64,000 nucleotides of DNA from an uncultured Eubacteriales bacterium (GCA_900543085.1 UQQF01000001.1:310001-374000); one strand, 5' to 3'. Counted from the stretch's first letter, positions 51,206 to 60,557 are shown. The notes: a model not told the origin generated them from the sequence alone. Translations and numbers: made by a program.

Positions 51206-52687
51206 ATGCTAAACATATTAGATATAGCTATAATCGTGCTCTACTTTGTAGGCATGGTATTTTTGGGACTATACGCACAGAAAAAGCAAAAGAGCGTTGA
51301 TGACTACTACGTAGGCGGACGCACTATGGGCTCCTTCAAGCTGGGCGCGCTCTGGATGGCAGGCTGGATAGGCGGCAGCGCCGTAATCGGCACCACCTCC
51401 AACGGATACAGCATGGGCGTAACGGCTATCTGGTACGTGACGGCCATAGCCGGAGGATGTATCATCTTTGCGCTGATAATGGCCAAGCCAATAAAACGCA
51501 TAAGCAGCGTCCTGAACAACATCACTTTCCCGGAGCTTATCGCCAGCCGTTACGACTCCAAGAACGGGGTCATGTGCAGCATCACCACCATCCTAGCCAT
51601 GATTGGCTATACCGCCGCGCAGTTTGTGGCCGGTGCTTCAATATTGAATGTTTTGACCGGCTGGAACCTCGGAGTATGCTACGTGGTTGCCGCCGTGGTC
51701 ATAATCTGCTACGTCTCCACCGGCGGCCTGCTTGCCGTCACTTACACTGACATCGTACAGATGCTCCTCCTGGTGCTGGGCGTAGTTGTCATAGCCGTCC
51801 CGCTGATAGGCGGAACTCTTTCTTCCAACGGCCTCAGCCTGACCGCCGACCTCCCGGCCGGCTACTTTGACCTGGGCGCGTGGGGGTGGCCGACTATAAT
51901 CGCCATGGTGCTGAGCACCATACTCTCATTTTTCACGTCAATGGACAGCTTCACCCGCTGCATAGCGGCCAAGGACGCCAAAAGCGCCAAGCTCGGCACC
52001 ATCTATGCAGCTATCGCCGTCATGATAATTGCCGGCGCCGGCGCGTATCTGGGCATGGCCGGAAAGCTTTTGCTGCCCGACTCGCAGTCGCCGAACAACA
52101 TTCTCGCCGAACTGGTGGTGACCTTTTTCCCATACGGACTCAAGGGTCTTATTCTTATAGGAGTCCTCAGCGCCATAATGTCTACGGCTGATATCTCCGT
52201 ACTCACCGGCTCGGCCAGTCTGACCAAAGATATAATCCAGCGCTTCTTCATTCCTAAAGCCAGCGAAAAGCAGCTCCTGCGTCTGGGACTGGTCAGCTCT
52301 CTGCTCATAGGCGCGCTCGGCGGCATCTTTGGTTGGTTCAATCAGGACATAATGAACATTTTGCTCATAACCTTTACTATCAACTCGGCCGGTCTGTTTC
52401 TGCCGACTGTCGGAGCCTTCTTCTGGAAACGCTCCTGTGCGTCCGGTGCCTTTGTCTCTATGGTGTCGGCGACAATTATTGCCATCGTGTGGTATATCGG
52501 AGGGAGCGTCAGCGATATTGCCATATTCCAGATAGACGCGCTATGGCCCAGCTTCGGCGTCTCCGCCGTGCTGTACTTCGCGGTATGTCTCACCCACAGG
52601 CAGACGCCCGAAGAGCTGGAGAAGGCGGAGCTGTTCTTCGCCGCGAGGGGCAAAGACGGCGCGGACACAGAAACGGCCGATACGTAA
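51206..52687 (+). CDS. sodium:solute symporter (SSS family)
   Basis: 493 residues with about 13 membrane helices. The family pattern DDYYVGGRTMGSFKLGALWMAG lies at the start, and a Na+-site region follows near the middle (SFTRCIAAKDAK). SSS members import organic acids, sugars or amino acids with sodium; the operon context suggests a carboxylate. It is the second transporter of the operon besides the MFS protein. Confidence 0.9.
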   Translation: MLNILDIAIIVLYFVGMVFLGLYAQKKQKSVDDYYVGGRTMGSFKLGALWMAGWIGGSAVIGTTSNGYSMGVTAIWYVTAIAGGCIIFALIMAKPIKRISSVLNNITFPELIASRYDSKNGVMCSITTILAMIGYTAAQFVAGASILNVLTGWNLGVCYVVAAVVIICYVSTGGLLAVTYTDIVQMLLLVLGVVVIAVPLIGGTLSSNGLSLTADLPAGYFDLGAWGWPTIIAMVLSTILSFFTSMDSFTRCIAAKDAKSAKLGTIYAAIAVMIIAGAGAYLGMAGKLLLPDSQSPNNILAELVVTFFPYGLKGLILIGVLSAIMSTADISVLTGSASLTKDIIQRFFIPKASEKQLLRLGLVSSLLIGALGGIFGWFNQDIMNILLITFTINSAGLFLPTVGAFFWKRSCASGAFVSMVSATIIAIVWYIGGSVSDIAIFQIDALWPSFGVSAVLYFAVCLTHRQTPEELEKAELFFAARGKDGADTETADT

Positions 52688-52723
52688 AACTCAGCTTTTG
52701 ATTTCACAACAAGGAGAGAGCAC

Positions 52724-53713
52724 ATGAAGATCGTATTCGCAGAATTTCCCGAAACGAGGAACCGCAACATAGACACCGAGCTTTCCTACATGCCCGAGGG
52801 CACGGAGGTCGGCTTCGCCGTGTACGACGAGAACAATCTTGATGCCTATTACAACGAGCTCGCCGACTGCGACGCCGTCATAACCGGCTTTGCTCCCATA
52901 GACGAAACCGCCATCGACCGCATGAAGAACTGCAAGATAATCTCCGTGCAGGCCACCGGCTGGAACTTCGTCGCCCACGAATACGCAAAGAGCCGCGGCA
53001 TAGCGGTCTCCGCCATCGGCGAATACTGCACGAACGAGGTAGCGGATCACACGATAATGCTCATGCTTGCGCTGCGCAAGCGCCTACCCTATCTCCAGCG
53101 CCGCGTCAACGGAGAGCACATTTGGGAGACCGCCTCGCTCGAGACGCTCGGAATCAGGGGCGTCTGGGGGCAGACGCTCGGTATCGTAGGTCTCGGCAAA
53201 ATCGGCAAAGCGGTCGCCAAGCGCGCCAAACCCTTCGGCATGAGGGTCATCGCCGTCGACCCCTTCAAGCCCGACGAGGACTTTGAGGCTGTCGGTGCCG
53301 AGCGCGTGGACATCGACTACCTGCTGGCGAACTCTGACGTCATAAGCAGCCACATGGATCTCAACCCTACCAGCGAGCTGTACTTTGACGCAGAGAAGTT
53401 CGCCAAAATGGAGCGCAAGCCCATTTTCCTGAACGTATCTCGCGGCGGGGAAGTTGACGAGGACGCCATGCTGGACGCGCTCAACACCGGAAAGATACTG
53501 GCCGTCGGCCTGGACGTCCTCACCAGCGAGAGCCCCGAGCTCTCCACTTGCCCGTTCATAGGCCGCGAGGACTGCATAGTCACCCCGCACAGCGCGTTCT
53601 ACTCCGACGACTCCATAGAGGCGTGCGAGCGCATCTCCGTCGAGAACGCAGTATATTACATAAACGGCGAACCGGACAAGGTGTTCAAGCTTGTCCAGGA
53701 CCCCAGAAAGTGA
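52724..53713 (+). CDS. D-isomer-specific 2-hydroxyacid dehydrogenase (copy 1)
   Basis: 329 residues: nucleotide motif GLGKIG at 156-161 and the catalytic triad R240 (NVSRGGEVDE), E269 and H289 (TPHSAFYSDDS). These enzymes interconvert 2-oxoacids and D-2-hydroxyacids with NAD(P)H. It is a paralogue of the gene at 54959, with the CoA-transferase between them. The ATG follows AAGGAGAGAGCAC. Specificity is unknown. Confidence 0.9.
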   Translation: MKIVFAEFPETRNRNIDTELSYMPEGTEVGFAVYDENNLDAYYNELADCDAVITGFAPIDETAIDRMKNCKIISVQATGWNFVAHEYAKSRGIAVSAIGEYCTNEVADHTIMLMLALRKRLPYLQRRVNGEHIWETASLETLGIRGVWGQTLGIVGLGKIGKAVAKRAKPFGMRVIAVDPFKPDEDFEAVGAERVDIDYLLANSDVISSHMDLNPTSELYFDAEKFAKMERKPIFLNVSRGGEVDEDAMLDALNTGKILAVGLDVLTSESPELSTCPFIGREDCIVTPHSAFYSDDSIEACERISVENAVYYINGEPDKVFKLVQDPRK

Positions 53714-53720
53714 GGCATAC

Positions 53721-54944
53721 ATGGCAGAAGTTAAAATGCCCCTCGCCGGGCTGAAAGTAGTAGAACTGGCGACCGTTGTCGCCGCCCCGACGGCAGGGCG
53801 TATGCTCTGTGCTTACGGAGCAGATGTCATCAAAGTCGAGACCAAAATCGGCGACGAGATGCGCCACGCCGGCGAGTGGGAGCAGGTCGTCTGCGAGATG
53901 GACAAGAACCCCCTGTTCGCCATCCAGAACTCCGGCAAGAAGCTCACCAGCATAGACCTGAAGTCCCCCGGCGGCAAGGAGGCCATGCTGAAGCTCCTCG
54001 ACGGCGCCGACATATTCCTGACCAACGTGCGTCTGCCCAGTCTGGCGCGTCTGGGTCTGGACTACGACACCCTGCACGCGCGCTGGCCGCGGCTCATTTA
54101 CGCGCACTTCTCCGGCTTTGGTACCAAGGGTCCCGACGCCGCCAAGCCCGGCTTCGACTCCACGGCCTTCTGGCTGCGCAACGGTCCGCTCGCCGATTGG
54201 CAGGCGCCCGGCAGCTTCCCCTTCACGCCGACCTACGCCTTCGGCGACATGGCCACCAGCAGCGCGTTCTTCTCCGGCATACTCATGGCCGTTTTGGGCA
54301 GGGAGCAGACCGGGCTGGGCACCTTCGTGAGCACCTCGCTCATGGCCAGCGGCATATGGTGCAACGCGATAGGTGTGGTATCCCACCAGAAGCAATTCGC
54401 CGGCGACCGTGTGAGCGACCCCCTCCGCCCCAGTGACCCGTTCAGCCACTTCTACAAGTGCGGAGACGGAAAGTATATCGGCGTCTTCGACAACGAGTAC
54501 CAGCGCGAGCTGGGCAAATTTGCAAATCTTTTTGGGATTCCCAAGATCCTCGACGACCCTCGCTGCGCATCCCTGGAGGAGCTTGCTCGCACCGATGCAG
54601 TGGTCGAAGTGGTGACCAAGCTCAATGAGATCTTCCTCACCAAGTCCAGCGCGGAGTGGATAGCTTATCTCGAGGAAAACAACGTGTCCTGCGAGCTTAT
54701 GCGCCGGCTGAGCGACGTCAGCAGCGACCCGCAGGCCATAGCGAACGGATTTGTGGAGGAGGTCGAGTTCAAAGACGGGCTCAAGGTCATGATGCCGTGC
54801 CCGCCTGTCAAGTTCTCCGAATTCGGCACCAGGCCGTACACCCCCGCCGGAGTTCTGGGCGCTGACACAGACGAAATATTCCACGGTCTGGGCTATTCCG
54901 ACGACGAAATCGCCGACCTGCGAGAGAGCGGCGCAATCATATAA
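53721..54944 (+). CDS. class III (CaiB/BaiF) acyl-CoA transferase
   Basis: 407 residues with the family III opening LAGLKVVELATVVAAPTAGRMLCAYGADVIKVE in parts, and the expected active-site Asp in FGDMATSSAF. It is not close to BaiF or BaiK in this window and looks more like hydroxyacid CoA-transferases such as those of 2-hydroxyacid fermentation. It probably exchanges CoA between the acyl-CoA made by the oxidoreductase and a hydroxy or short-chain acid. The ATG at 53721 is chosen because the earlier in-frame start would overlap the dehydrogenase. Confidence 0.88.
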   Translation: MAEVKMPLAGLKVVELATVVAAPTAGRMLCAYGADVIKVETKIGDEMRHAGEWEQVVCEMDKNPLFAIQNSGKKLTSIDLKSPGGKEAMLKLLDGADIFLTNVRLPSLARLGLDYDTLHARWPRLIYAHFSGFGTKGPDAAKPGFDSTAFWLRNGPLADWQAPGSFPFTPTYAFGDMATSSAFFSGILMAVLGREQTGLGTFVSTSLMASGIWCNAIGVVSHQKQFAGDRVSDPLRPSDPFSHFYKCGDGKYIGVFDNEYQRELGKFANLFGIPKILDDPRCASLEELARTDAVVEVVTKLNEIFLTKSSAEWIAYLEENNVSCELMRRLSDVSSDPQAIANGFVEEVEFKDGLKVMMPCPPVKFSEFGTRPYTPAGVLGADTDEIFHGLGYSDDEIADLRESGAII

Positions 54945-54958
54945 TTAGGAGGCAAACC

Positions 54959-55954
54959 ATGAAAATAGTGCTCACCGAGGTTCCCTACACCAAAGACCGC
55001 GACATCAGCGTCGAAAAGTCCTGCTGCCCCGAAGGCGCCGAGCTGGTCATCGCCGTCTATGACGAACACAGCGAAGACAACAGCGCGTTTTACGAGACCA
55101 TACGCGACGCGGACATAATCGTCAACGGCTACGTCTACTTCGGCAAAAAGGAGATAGACGCTCTGGAGAAATGCCGCATCATATCCTTCCAGTCCACCGG
55201 TTACAACGAAGTGGACATGGATTACGCCACTGAAAAAGGCATCGGCGTCTGCTCCATCCTCGACTACTGCACGCAGGAGACGGCCGAAAACGCCATGGCT
55301 CTCATGCTCAACCTCCAGAGGAGCATCCGCCTGTACGACAAGAGTGTGCAGGAAGACCACGTCTGGGACTACCTTGTAGCCAAGGATCAGCACATGAAGC
55401 GCATTGCCGGGCAGGTAATGGGCATCGCCGGTCTTGGCCGCATCGGTCAGAGCGTGGCTCGCAAGGCTCAGGCCTTCGACATGACCGTCATCGCCTATGA
55501 CCCCTACCTGCCGCCCGAGATTGCCGAAAAGATGGGCGTCAAGCTGGTTGACCTGGACACGCTGCTTGCCGAGAGCGACGTCATCTCCATACATATGAAC
55601 CTCACCGACGAGAACTACCACATGTTCAACAAGGAGGCCTTCTCCAAGATGAAGAAGCGCCCCATCATCGTCAACGAAGGTCGCGGCGCGCTTATCTCCG
55701 ATGACGATCTCGTCTGGGCACTGGACAACGGCTATGTGCGCGGCGCGGCGCTCGACATGCTCGAGAGCGAGAATCCCGACCTGAGCGAATGCCCGCTCCT
55801 CGGCCGCGAGAACGTCCTGCTCACCCCGCACAGCGGCTACTACTCCGAGACCAGCGACTACCTCGTCGCCAAATACTCCATGGACAACGCCCTTGCCTAC
55901 TACAATAAGGAGTACGACAAGGTCAGCGTAATGCGCAACAGCGTCCGCAATTAA
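54959..55954 (+). CDS. D-isomer-specific 2-hydroxyacid dehydrogenase (copy 2)
   Basis: 331 residues, NAD motif GLGRIG near 158-163, catalytic R242 (EGRGALISDDD), a Glu at about 269-271 and H291 (TPHSGYY). It is similar in plan to the copy at 52724 (both open MKIV--E-P) but clearly diverged, so the two may act on different substrates or directions. AGGAGGCAAACC lies before the ATG. Last gene of the operon. Confidence 0.9.
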   Translation: MKIVLTEVPYTKDRDISVEKSCCPEGAELVIAVYDEHSEDNSAFYETIRDADIIVNGYVYFGKKEIDALEKCRIISFQSTGYNEVDMDYATEKGIGVCSILDYCTQETAENAMALMLNLQRSIRLYDKSVQEDHVWDYLVAKDQHMKRIAGQVMGIAGLGRIGQSVARKAQAFDMTVIAYDPYLPPEIAEKMGVKLVDLDTLLAESDVISIHMNLTDENYHMFNKEAFSKMKKRPIIVNEGRGALISDDDLVWALDNGYVRGAALDMLESENPDLSECPLLGRENVLLTPHSGYYSETSDYLVAKYSMDNALAYYNKEYDKVSVMRNSVRN

Positions 55955-56001
55955 GTTCTCTCCTCTCTTCCCATATAGCGGCTAGAGCCGCGCCAGTTTC
56001 G

Positions 56002-56034
56002 ATAAGGGCACAAGTTTTTTGCTTGTGCCCTTAT
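56002..56034. terminator. strong intrinsic terminator
   Basis: A 13-bp stem ATAAGGGCACAAG / CTTGTGCCCTTAT with a T-rich loop and a following TTATC; also usable from the minus strand. It separates the hydroxyacid operon from the convergent DUF624 gene. Confidence 0.9.
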
Positions 56035-56114
56035 TTTATCCCCTCAAGCGTGCTGAAACGCCCCGGCGCTGGGGGGGCGCGGGGCGTTGGTTTATGGGGA
56101 TATAAATGTATGTC

Positions 56115-56741
56115 CTACTCCGGGTCGTCCGCATCGGAGCCCATATATGTGGCGAAGATGCGTTCCAGCAGCAGGGACTGGAAAACTGCGGTGAGTCCGG
56201 GGAGAAAGAGGAATGTCACAGGCCAGCGCAGAAACAGCATCTGCATCAGCCACAGCCACGCGCCCATCGCTATGGTGCTGGGCAGGTGGGCAATCGCCAG
56301 CTTCAGCGAGTTTGTCACCAGAGCGCCCACGCCCATCTCAAAGCGCGACAACACCGGGAATACATAGCACGCGGCGCCCAGCGGCAGCAGCAGTAAAAAT
56401 GTATAGCAGTAGTAAAACACCGTCCAGGACGTATCCTGAGCCGCGGCGTTATACGCAAGCGAGTGCAGATACACCAGCGCCACTGCTATTGCCGCCATGA
56501 TGAGGCTGGTCAAAGCCCCGACCTTGAAGTTCTCCTTGAACGTGAGAAAGAACATGCTCCAGCTCTTGGTTTCGTCCCCGCGCAGGCATTTGACCGACGT
56601 CTTGTACAGCGCGGCCGTGGCCGGTCCGAGAGTGAAGACAGGCAGAGAACACACGATCCAGAACAGGCTGAGGAGCGCAGCGTCTACGATTTTGCCCGTC
56701 ACGCGCCAAAAGCCGTTTTCCGGGTTGAAGATACCCCGCAT
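56115..56741 (-). CDS. DUF624 (YesL-like) membrane protein
   Basis: 208 residues, five or six hydrophobic segments, and the family start FNPENGFWRVTGKIVDAALLSLFWIVCSLPV in parts. DUF624 proteins commonly accompany ABC sugar transporters and glycan-use genes in Firmicutes, with no established function. It lies 32 bases downstream of the ROK-like kinase gene. Confidence 0.88.
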   Translation of the reverse strand: MRGIFNPENGFWRVTGKIVDAALLSLFWIVCSLPVFTLGPATAALYKTSVKCLRGDETKSWSMFFLTFKENFKVGALTSLIMAAIAVALVYLHSLAYNAAAQDTSWTVFYYCYTFLLLLPLGAACYVFPVLSRFEMGVGALVTNSLKLAIAHLPSTIAMGAWLWLMQMLFLRWPVTFLFLPGLTAVFQSLLLERIFATYMGSDADDPE

Positions 56742-56773
56742 GGTCTCCGCCTCCTTCTACACTCGTCTATAGT

Positions 56774-58153
56774 TCACCTCAACTCCGGCAGAGACGCGGC
56801 GGCGACGGACTGGCCGACACGGCGCGCCTTTTCGTCCGGGAGCGTGGGGACTATCTTGTCCGCAACCTCAGGGTACTCCTCAGCGAGCACGGCCTTGCAG
56901 GTGTCGAGGATGATGTCGCCGCCCTTGCCGGACATGACGCGGCCGAGCAGCAGCACGTATTTTAGGCCGTAGAAGCTGTGGTAGAAGGCCAGGGTGTGAC
57001 CCAGATAGACGCCGATGGAGCGGTACACGGCCTCGGCGCGGCTGTCTCCGGCCTCCATGAGCGCCTGCACGGCCTTGAGCTTCTGCGCGGGCGCGTCGCC
57101 CTCGGCCAGCTCTATGCCCGCACGCGGGGCGAGCTTGATGACGCCGTCCTGCGAGAAGTACTTGACGCCGCAGCCGATGTCGCCCGACCACTCGTCGGCC
57201 ATGGCCTCGGGATTGGCGTCCACGGGCGCAAAGGCCAGCTCGTTGAGCCAGCCGGTGACGTTGCCGTTCTCGTCCACGTAGCCGACCGCCTCGCTGGTGC
57301 CCATCGCGATGCCGAGGATGTTGTTCTCGCCCAGGCTCATGGCTCCGGCCAGGGCGCTGACGTCTCCGTCATTGGCCACGACATAGGGCACGTCGCCGAA
57401 GGTGTCGGTTATCGCGCGGATGTATATGTCCTTGACCTTCTCGTCAAACAGCTCCTTCGGCACCTTGAGGAACAGCGACGCGACCATCGTGCGGTTATTT
57501 ATATAGATGCCCGCACTGGAGACGCCCACGGCGTCCACGCGCGGCAGGTGTTCCGCCGCGGCCTTGAGCGCGGAGACTATGCCCTCATAGTGATAGTCCG
57601 GGTCTTCGGTGACCTTGGGGTACCACACGACCTCCTCGGAGAAGACGCTCTCGCCGTCTATGACCGCGCTGACCTTGCGGTCGCTCCCGCCGGCGTCGAA
57701 GCCTATACGGCAGCCGTCCATGTGGCGGCCTACCGCCTGCGGATTGCTGTGCTCGGCGGGCACAGCGTCGCAGAGCACGACCTCGAAGGGGCGCTCGTAC
57801 ACGTTGGACATGAAGTCCGCGTCAAACTCGCGCGTCCCGCCCGGGCGGTATGCGTCGCGGACGGACTCGTACATCGCCTCGCTGCCGCTGACATACACCT
57901 TGAAGCCGCCCTTCATCCAGAGCAGCATCTTCACCAGGCGGTCGACGTAGTAACGGTCGGCCTCGGCCATGTCGGGAGTGCCGTGTATAAAGGTGTTGTA
58001 CACGGCCACCTCTCCCCCGGCGCGCTCAACCGCCAGCGACAGCGGCCGGCGAGCATCCTTGAGAAAAGCGTCAAAAAACTTTCCGAGAGGGATAAAGCCG
58101 GGGTCAAGCTCCGGCGTGTTTGCCACAGGAACCTCTATGCCAAGGTAATTCAT
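56774..58153 (-). CDS. ROK-like sugar kinase with N-terminal extension
   Basis: 459 residues. A sugar kinase/actin-fold (ASKHA) domain starts late, with the phosphate motif IGFDAGGSDRKVSAVIDG at about 150-167 and later VSSAGIYIN and GIAMGTSEAVGYVDENG segments. About 145 residues precede it with no motif I recognise, and the zinc CxCGxxGC motif of typical ROK proteins was not found. It probably phosphorylates an amino sugar such as ManNAc, given the epimerase gene across the divergent promoter region. The ATG follows AAAAGGAGGACACATA. Confidence 0.82.
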   Translation of the reverse strand: MNYLGIEVPVANTPELDPGFIPLGKFFDAFLKDARRPLSLAVERAGGEVAVYNTFIHGTPDMAEADRYYVDRLVKMLLWMKGGFKVYVSGSEAMYESVRDAYRPGGTREFDADFMSNVYERPFEVVLCDAVPAEHSNPQAVGRHMDGCRIGFDAGGSDRKVSAVIDGESVFSEEVVWYPKVTEDPDYHYEGIVSALKAAAEHLPRVDAVGVSSAGIYINNRTMVASLFLKVPKELFDEKVKDIYIRAITDTFGDVPYVVANDGDVSALAGAMSLGENNILGIAMGTSEAVGYVDENGNVTGWLNELAFAPVDANPEAMADEWSGDIGCGVKYFSQDGVIKLAPRAGIELAEGDAPAQKLKAVQALMEAGDSRAEAVYRSIGVYLGHTLAFYHSFYGLKYVLLLGRVMSGKGGDIILDTCKAVLAEEYPEVADKIVPTLPDEKARRVGQSVAAASLPELR

Positions 58154-58249
58154 AATTATGTGTCCTCCTTTTTTGTTGGAAATACACAGTGCTTCTGCAT
58201 ATATAGACTATCAGCTTTTTTGAATCTGTCAAGAAGATTTTAGGTATTC

Positions 58250-58264
58250 TGAAAATTATTTTCA
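58250..58264. promoter_or_regulatory. candidate RpiR-family operator 1
   Basis: TGAAAATTATTTTCA: a perfect 7-bp inverted repeat with one central base, ten bases upstream of the next promoter's -35 and between the divergent kinase and epimerase genes. Confidence 0.6.
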
Positions 58265-58273
58265 CACATACTC

Positions 58274-58302
58274 TTGACGGGGGCACATCGTGCGTTTATG
58301 AT
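58274..58302 (+). promoter_or_regulatory. promoter of the epimerase-regulator transcript
   Basis: TTGACG (58274-58279), 17-base spacer, TATGAT (58297-58302), 44 bases before the epimerase start. Confidence 0.8.
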
Positions 58303-58345
58303 GGACATACGCGGCAGTGTTTGCCGCTAATCAAAGAAAGGTCTG

Positions 58346-59560
58346 ATGAAAATGGAATTGTCAGCTCGACTGAAGTGCCATCAGAAATGGATAAAAGAGG
58401 AGCTGGAGCGGAGCATACGCTTCTGGCTCACCAACGGCATGGACCTTGTGCACGGCGGCGTGTACACCTGCCTTGACCGCGAGGGCAAGGTCTTCTCCAC
58501 GGACAAGAGCGTGTGGATGCAGGGGCGCTGCGCCTGGACCTTCGCCTATCTCTGCCACGTCTACGGCGTGCGCGACGAGTGGCTCGAGGCCTCCAGGAGC
58601 TGCCTGGATTTCATGGAGAAATACTGCATCAACCGCGCGGCCGGCAACCGCATGTACTTCACCGTCACCGCCGACGGCAAACCGCTCAGGCAGAGGCGCT
58701 ACTGCTTCTCCGAGGGCTTCTACGCCATCGCCAACGCCGAGTACTACGGCGTCACCGGCGACGCCGAGTGCCTGGAGCGCGCCAGGGCGGCCTACGAGCT
58801 TATCTGGCAGCTCAACCACGGCCTGATTGCCGACCCCACCGGTCTCGGTCCGAAGACCATACCCGAGACTCGCACCGGGCGCGCCCTGGCCGACCCGATG
58901 ATCTACCTCAACATCACCAGCGTCCTGCGCCGCGTGGACGCCGAGCGCGCGGAGCTTTACAACGAGCGCGCCGCCCAGTGCGTGGACGAGATCTTCCGCT
59001 ACCACTACAAGCCCGAGCTGGGCTGCACCCTGGAGAGCGTGGGGCCGAATGGCGAGTTCCGCGCCGATGTCACCGAGGGCAGGGTCGTCAACCCCGGCCA
59101 CGACATCGAGTGCTCCTGGTTCCTCATGGAGGACGCCAACCTGCGCGGCGACAAGAAGCAGCACGAGACGGCGGTCAGGATCTTTGACCAGGCCATCAAC
59201 GCCGGCTGGGACTGCGAATACGGCGGCCTGCTCTACTTCATCGACTGCCTCGGCCGCCCGCCCGAGGCCTATGAGCACGACATGAAGCTCTGGTGGCCGC
59301 ACGACGAGATACTCATAGCCAGCCTGATGATCTTCCGCGACACCGGCGATGAGAAGTATCTCACCTGGTTCGAGCGCACGCTCGACTACTGCAAGGAGCA
59401 CTTCTCCGACCCCGAGTTCGGCGACTGGTTCGGCTATCTGCGCCGCGACGGCAAGCCCACCGAGCCTGCCTGCAAGGGCAGCACCTTCAAAGGCCCCTTC
59501 CATCTCCCCCGTATGCTCATCATGTGCGACACCATGATAGACCAGATCCTCGCGAAGTGA
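58346..59560 (+). CDS. N-acylglucosamine 2-epimerase (AGE) family protein
   Basis: 404 residues of the alpha6/alpha6 barrel AGE family. The catalytic histidines sit in VVNPGHDIECSWFLME and KLWWPHDEILIA, as in renin-binding protein/GlcNAc 2-epimerase. It would interconvert ManNAc and GlcNAc or a related sugar without ATP being consumed. Two ATGs (58346 and 58352) share the AAAGAAAGG site; spacing does not decide between them. It lies nine bases before the RpiR gene. Confidence 0.88.
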   Translation: MKMELSARLKCHQKWIKEELERSIRFWLTNGMDLVHGGVYTCLDREGKVFSTDKSVWMQGRCAWTFAYLCHVYGVRDEWLEASRSCLDFMEKYCINRAAGNRMYFTVTADGKPLRQRRYCFSEGFYAIANAEYYGVTGDAECLERARAAYELIWQLNHGLIADPTGLGPKTIPETRTGRALADPMIYLNITSVLRRVDAERAELYNERAAQCVDEIFRYHYKPELGCTLESVGPNGEFRADVTEGRVVNPGHDIECSWFLMEDANLRGDKKQHETAVRIFDQAINAGWDCEYGGLLYFIDCLGRPPEAYEHDMKLWWPHDEILIASLMIFRDTGDEKYLTWFERTLDYCKEHFSDPEFGDWFGYLRRDGKPTEPACKGSTFKGPFHLPRMLIMCDTMIDQILAK

Positions 59561-59569
59561 CTGCTGCCT

Positions 59570-60424
59570 ATGGCGAATACCAACATCTTTGAACAGATAA
59601 ACAGCGAATACTACCAGCTTACCAGCGCCGAAAAGCGTGTGGCCGACTACGTGGCGGATCACCAGCAGAGGACGCAGTACATGTCCATCTCCGAGCTGGC
59701 CGAGGAGGCCGGCGTGGCGGAGGCCACGGTCACGCGCTTCTGCAAGCGCCTGGGCTGCCGGGGCTACAACGCCTTCAAGCTCGCAGTGGCCAACTCCGTC
59801 GCAGGCCGTGTGGAAACCCTCCCGCCCGAGAGCGAGATAACCTCGGAGGACAGCATAGAGGAGCTGGGACGCAAGCTATATGTGGCCGACCGCGACGCCA
59901 TGGCTCAGACCCTGGAGCTGCTGCGCCCGGAGGCCGTGACAAAGGCCGCCGACATACTTTGCAGCGCCGAGGAAGTCCTGTGCATGGGTCAGGGCGGCTC
60001 CATGCTGCTCGCACAGGAGTGCGCGCACCTGTTTTCGACCAGCCTGCCCCACTTCCGCGCCGTGTCCGACTCCCACCTGCAGGCCATAGCGGCCGCGCAT
60101 CTGACCGAGCGGGATGCCGTGCTCTACTACTCCTACTCCGGCTCGACCGAGGAGCTGCTCAAGAACCTCAAGGTCATCCGCGAGCGCAGCGCCAGGATAA
60201 TACTCATCACCCGCTTCCCGAAATCTCCGGGAGCCGCCTACGCCGACGTGGTGCTCCAGTGCGGCTCGCGCGAGGGTCTGCTGCAAATGGGCAGCGTGGC
60301 CGCGCGCGTGGCTCAGCTCTACCTGACCGACGTGCTCTTTCACGAGGTCTGCCGCCGCGACCCCGTCAAATGCGCCGAAACCCGGCAGCTCGTCGCTGAG
60401 GTGCTCTCCGACCGGCATATGTAA
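59570..60424 (+). CDS. RpiR-family transcriptional regulator (HTH plus SIS domain)
   Basis: 284 residues. The N-terminal HTH_6 domain (LTSAEKRVADYVADH, then VAEATVTRFCKRLGCRGYNAFK) is followed by a phosphosugar-binding SIS domain (about 120-255, with YYSYSGSTEELLKNLK). Members bind sugar phosphates and control amino-sugar and sialic acid genes. TGAAA/TTTCA inverted repeats at both promoters of this locus (58250-58264, 60507-60526) are the likely targets. Confidence 0.93.
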   Translation: MANTNIFEQINSEYYQLTSAEKRVADYVADHQQRTQYMSISELAEEAGVAEATVTRFCKRLGCRGYNAFKLAVANSVAGRVETLPPESEITSEDSIEELGRKLYVADRDAMAQTLELLRPEAVTKAADILCSAEEVLCMGQGGSMLLAQECAHLFSTSLPHFRAVSDSHLQAIAAAHLTERDAVLYYSYSGSTEELLKNLKVIRERSARIILITRFPKSPGAAYADVVLQCGSREGLLQMGSVAARVAQLYLTDVLFHEVCRRDPVKCAETRQLVAEVLSDRHM

Positions 60425-60506
60425 GCTCGAATACGCCCGAAATACGCGCCCGTGGCCTCCGCCCGGGCGCGTATTTTTGAAGAAAATTTAGAAGTTTGCG
60501 ATTTTC

Positions 60507-60526
60507 TGAAAATTTTTTTAATTTCA
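60507..60526. promoter_or_regulatory. candidate RpiR-family operator 2
   Basis: TGAAAATTTTTTTAATTTCA: TGAAA and TTTCA arms, two bases before the -35 at 60529. It shares TCTGAAAATT with the first site. Confidence 0.5.
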
Positions 60527-60528
60527 TA

Positions 60529-60557
60529 TTGACAAACGGCTCACAAAATTGTAGTAT
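60529..60557 (+). promoter_or_regulatory. promoter of the ABC transporter transcript
   Basis: TTGACA (60529-60534), 17-base spacer, TAGTAT (60552-60557), 63 bases before the binding-protein start. Confidence 0.82.
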
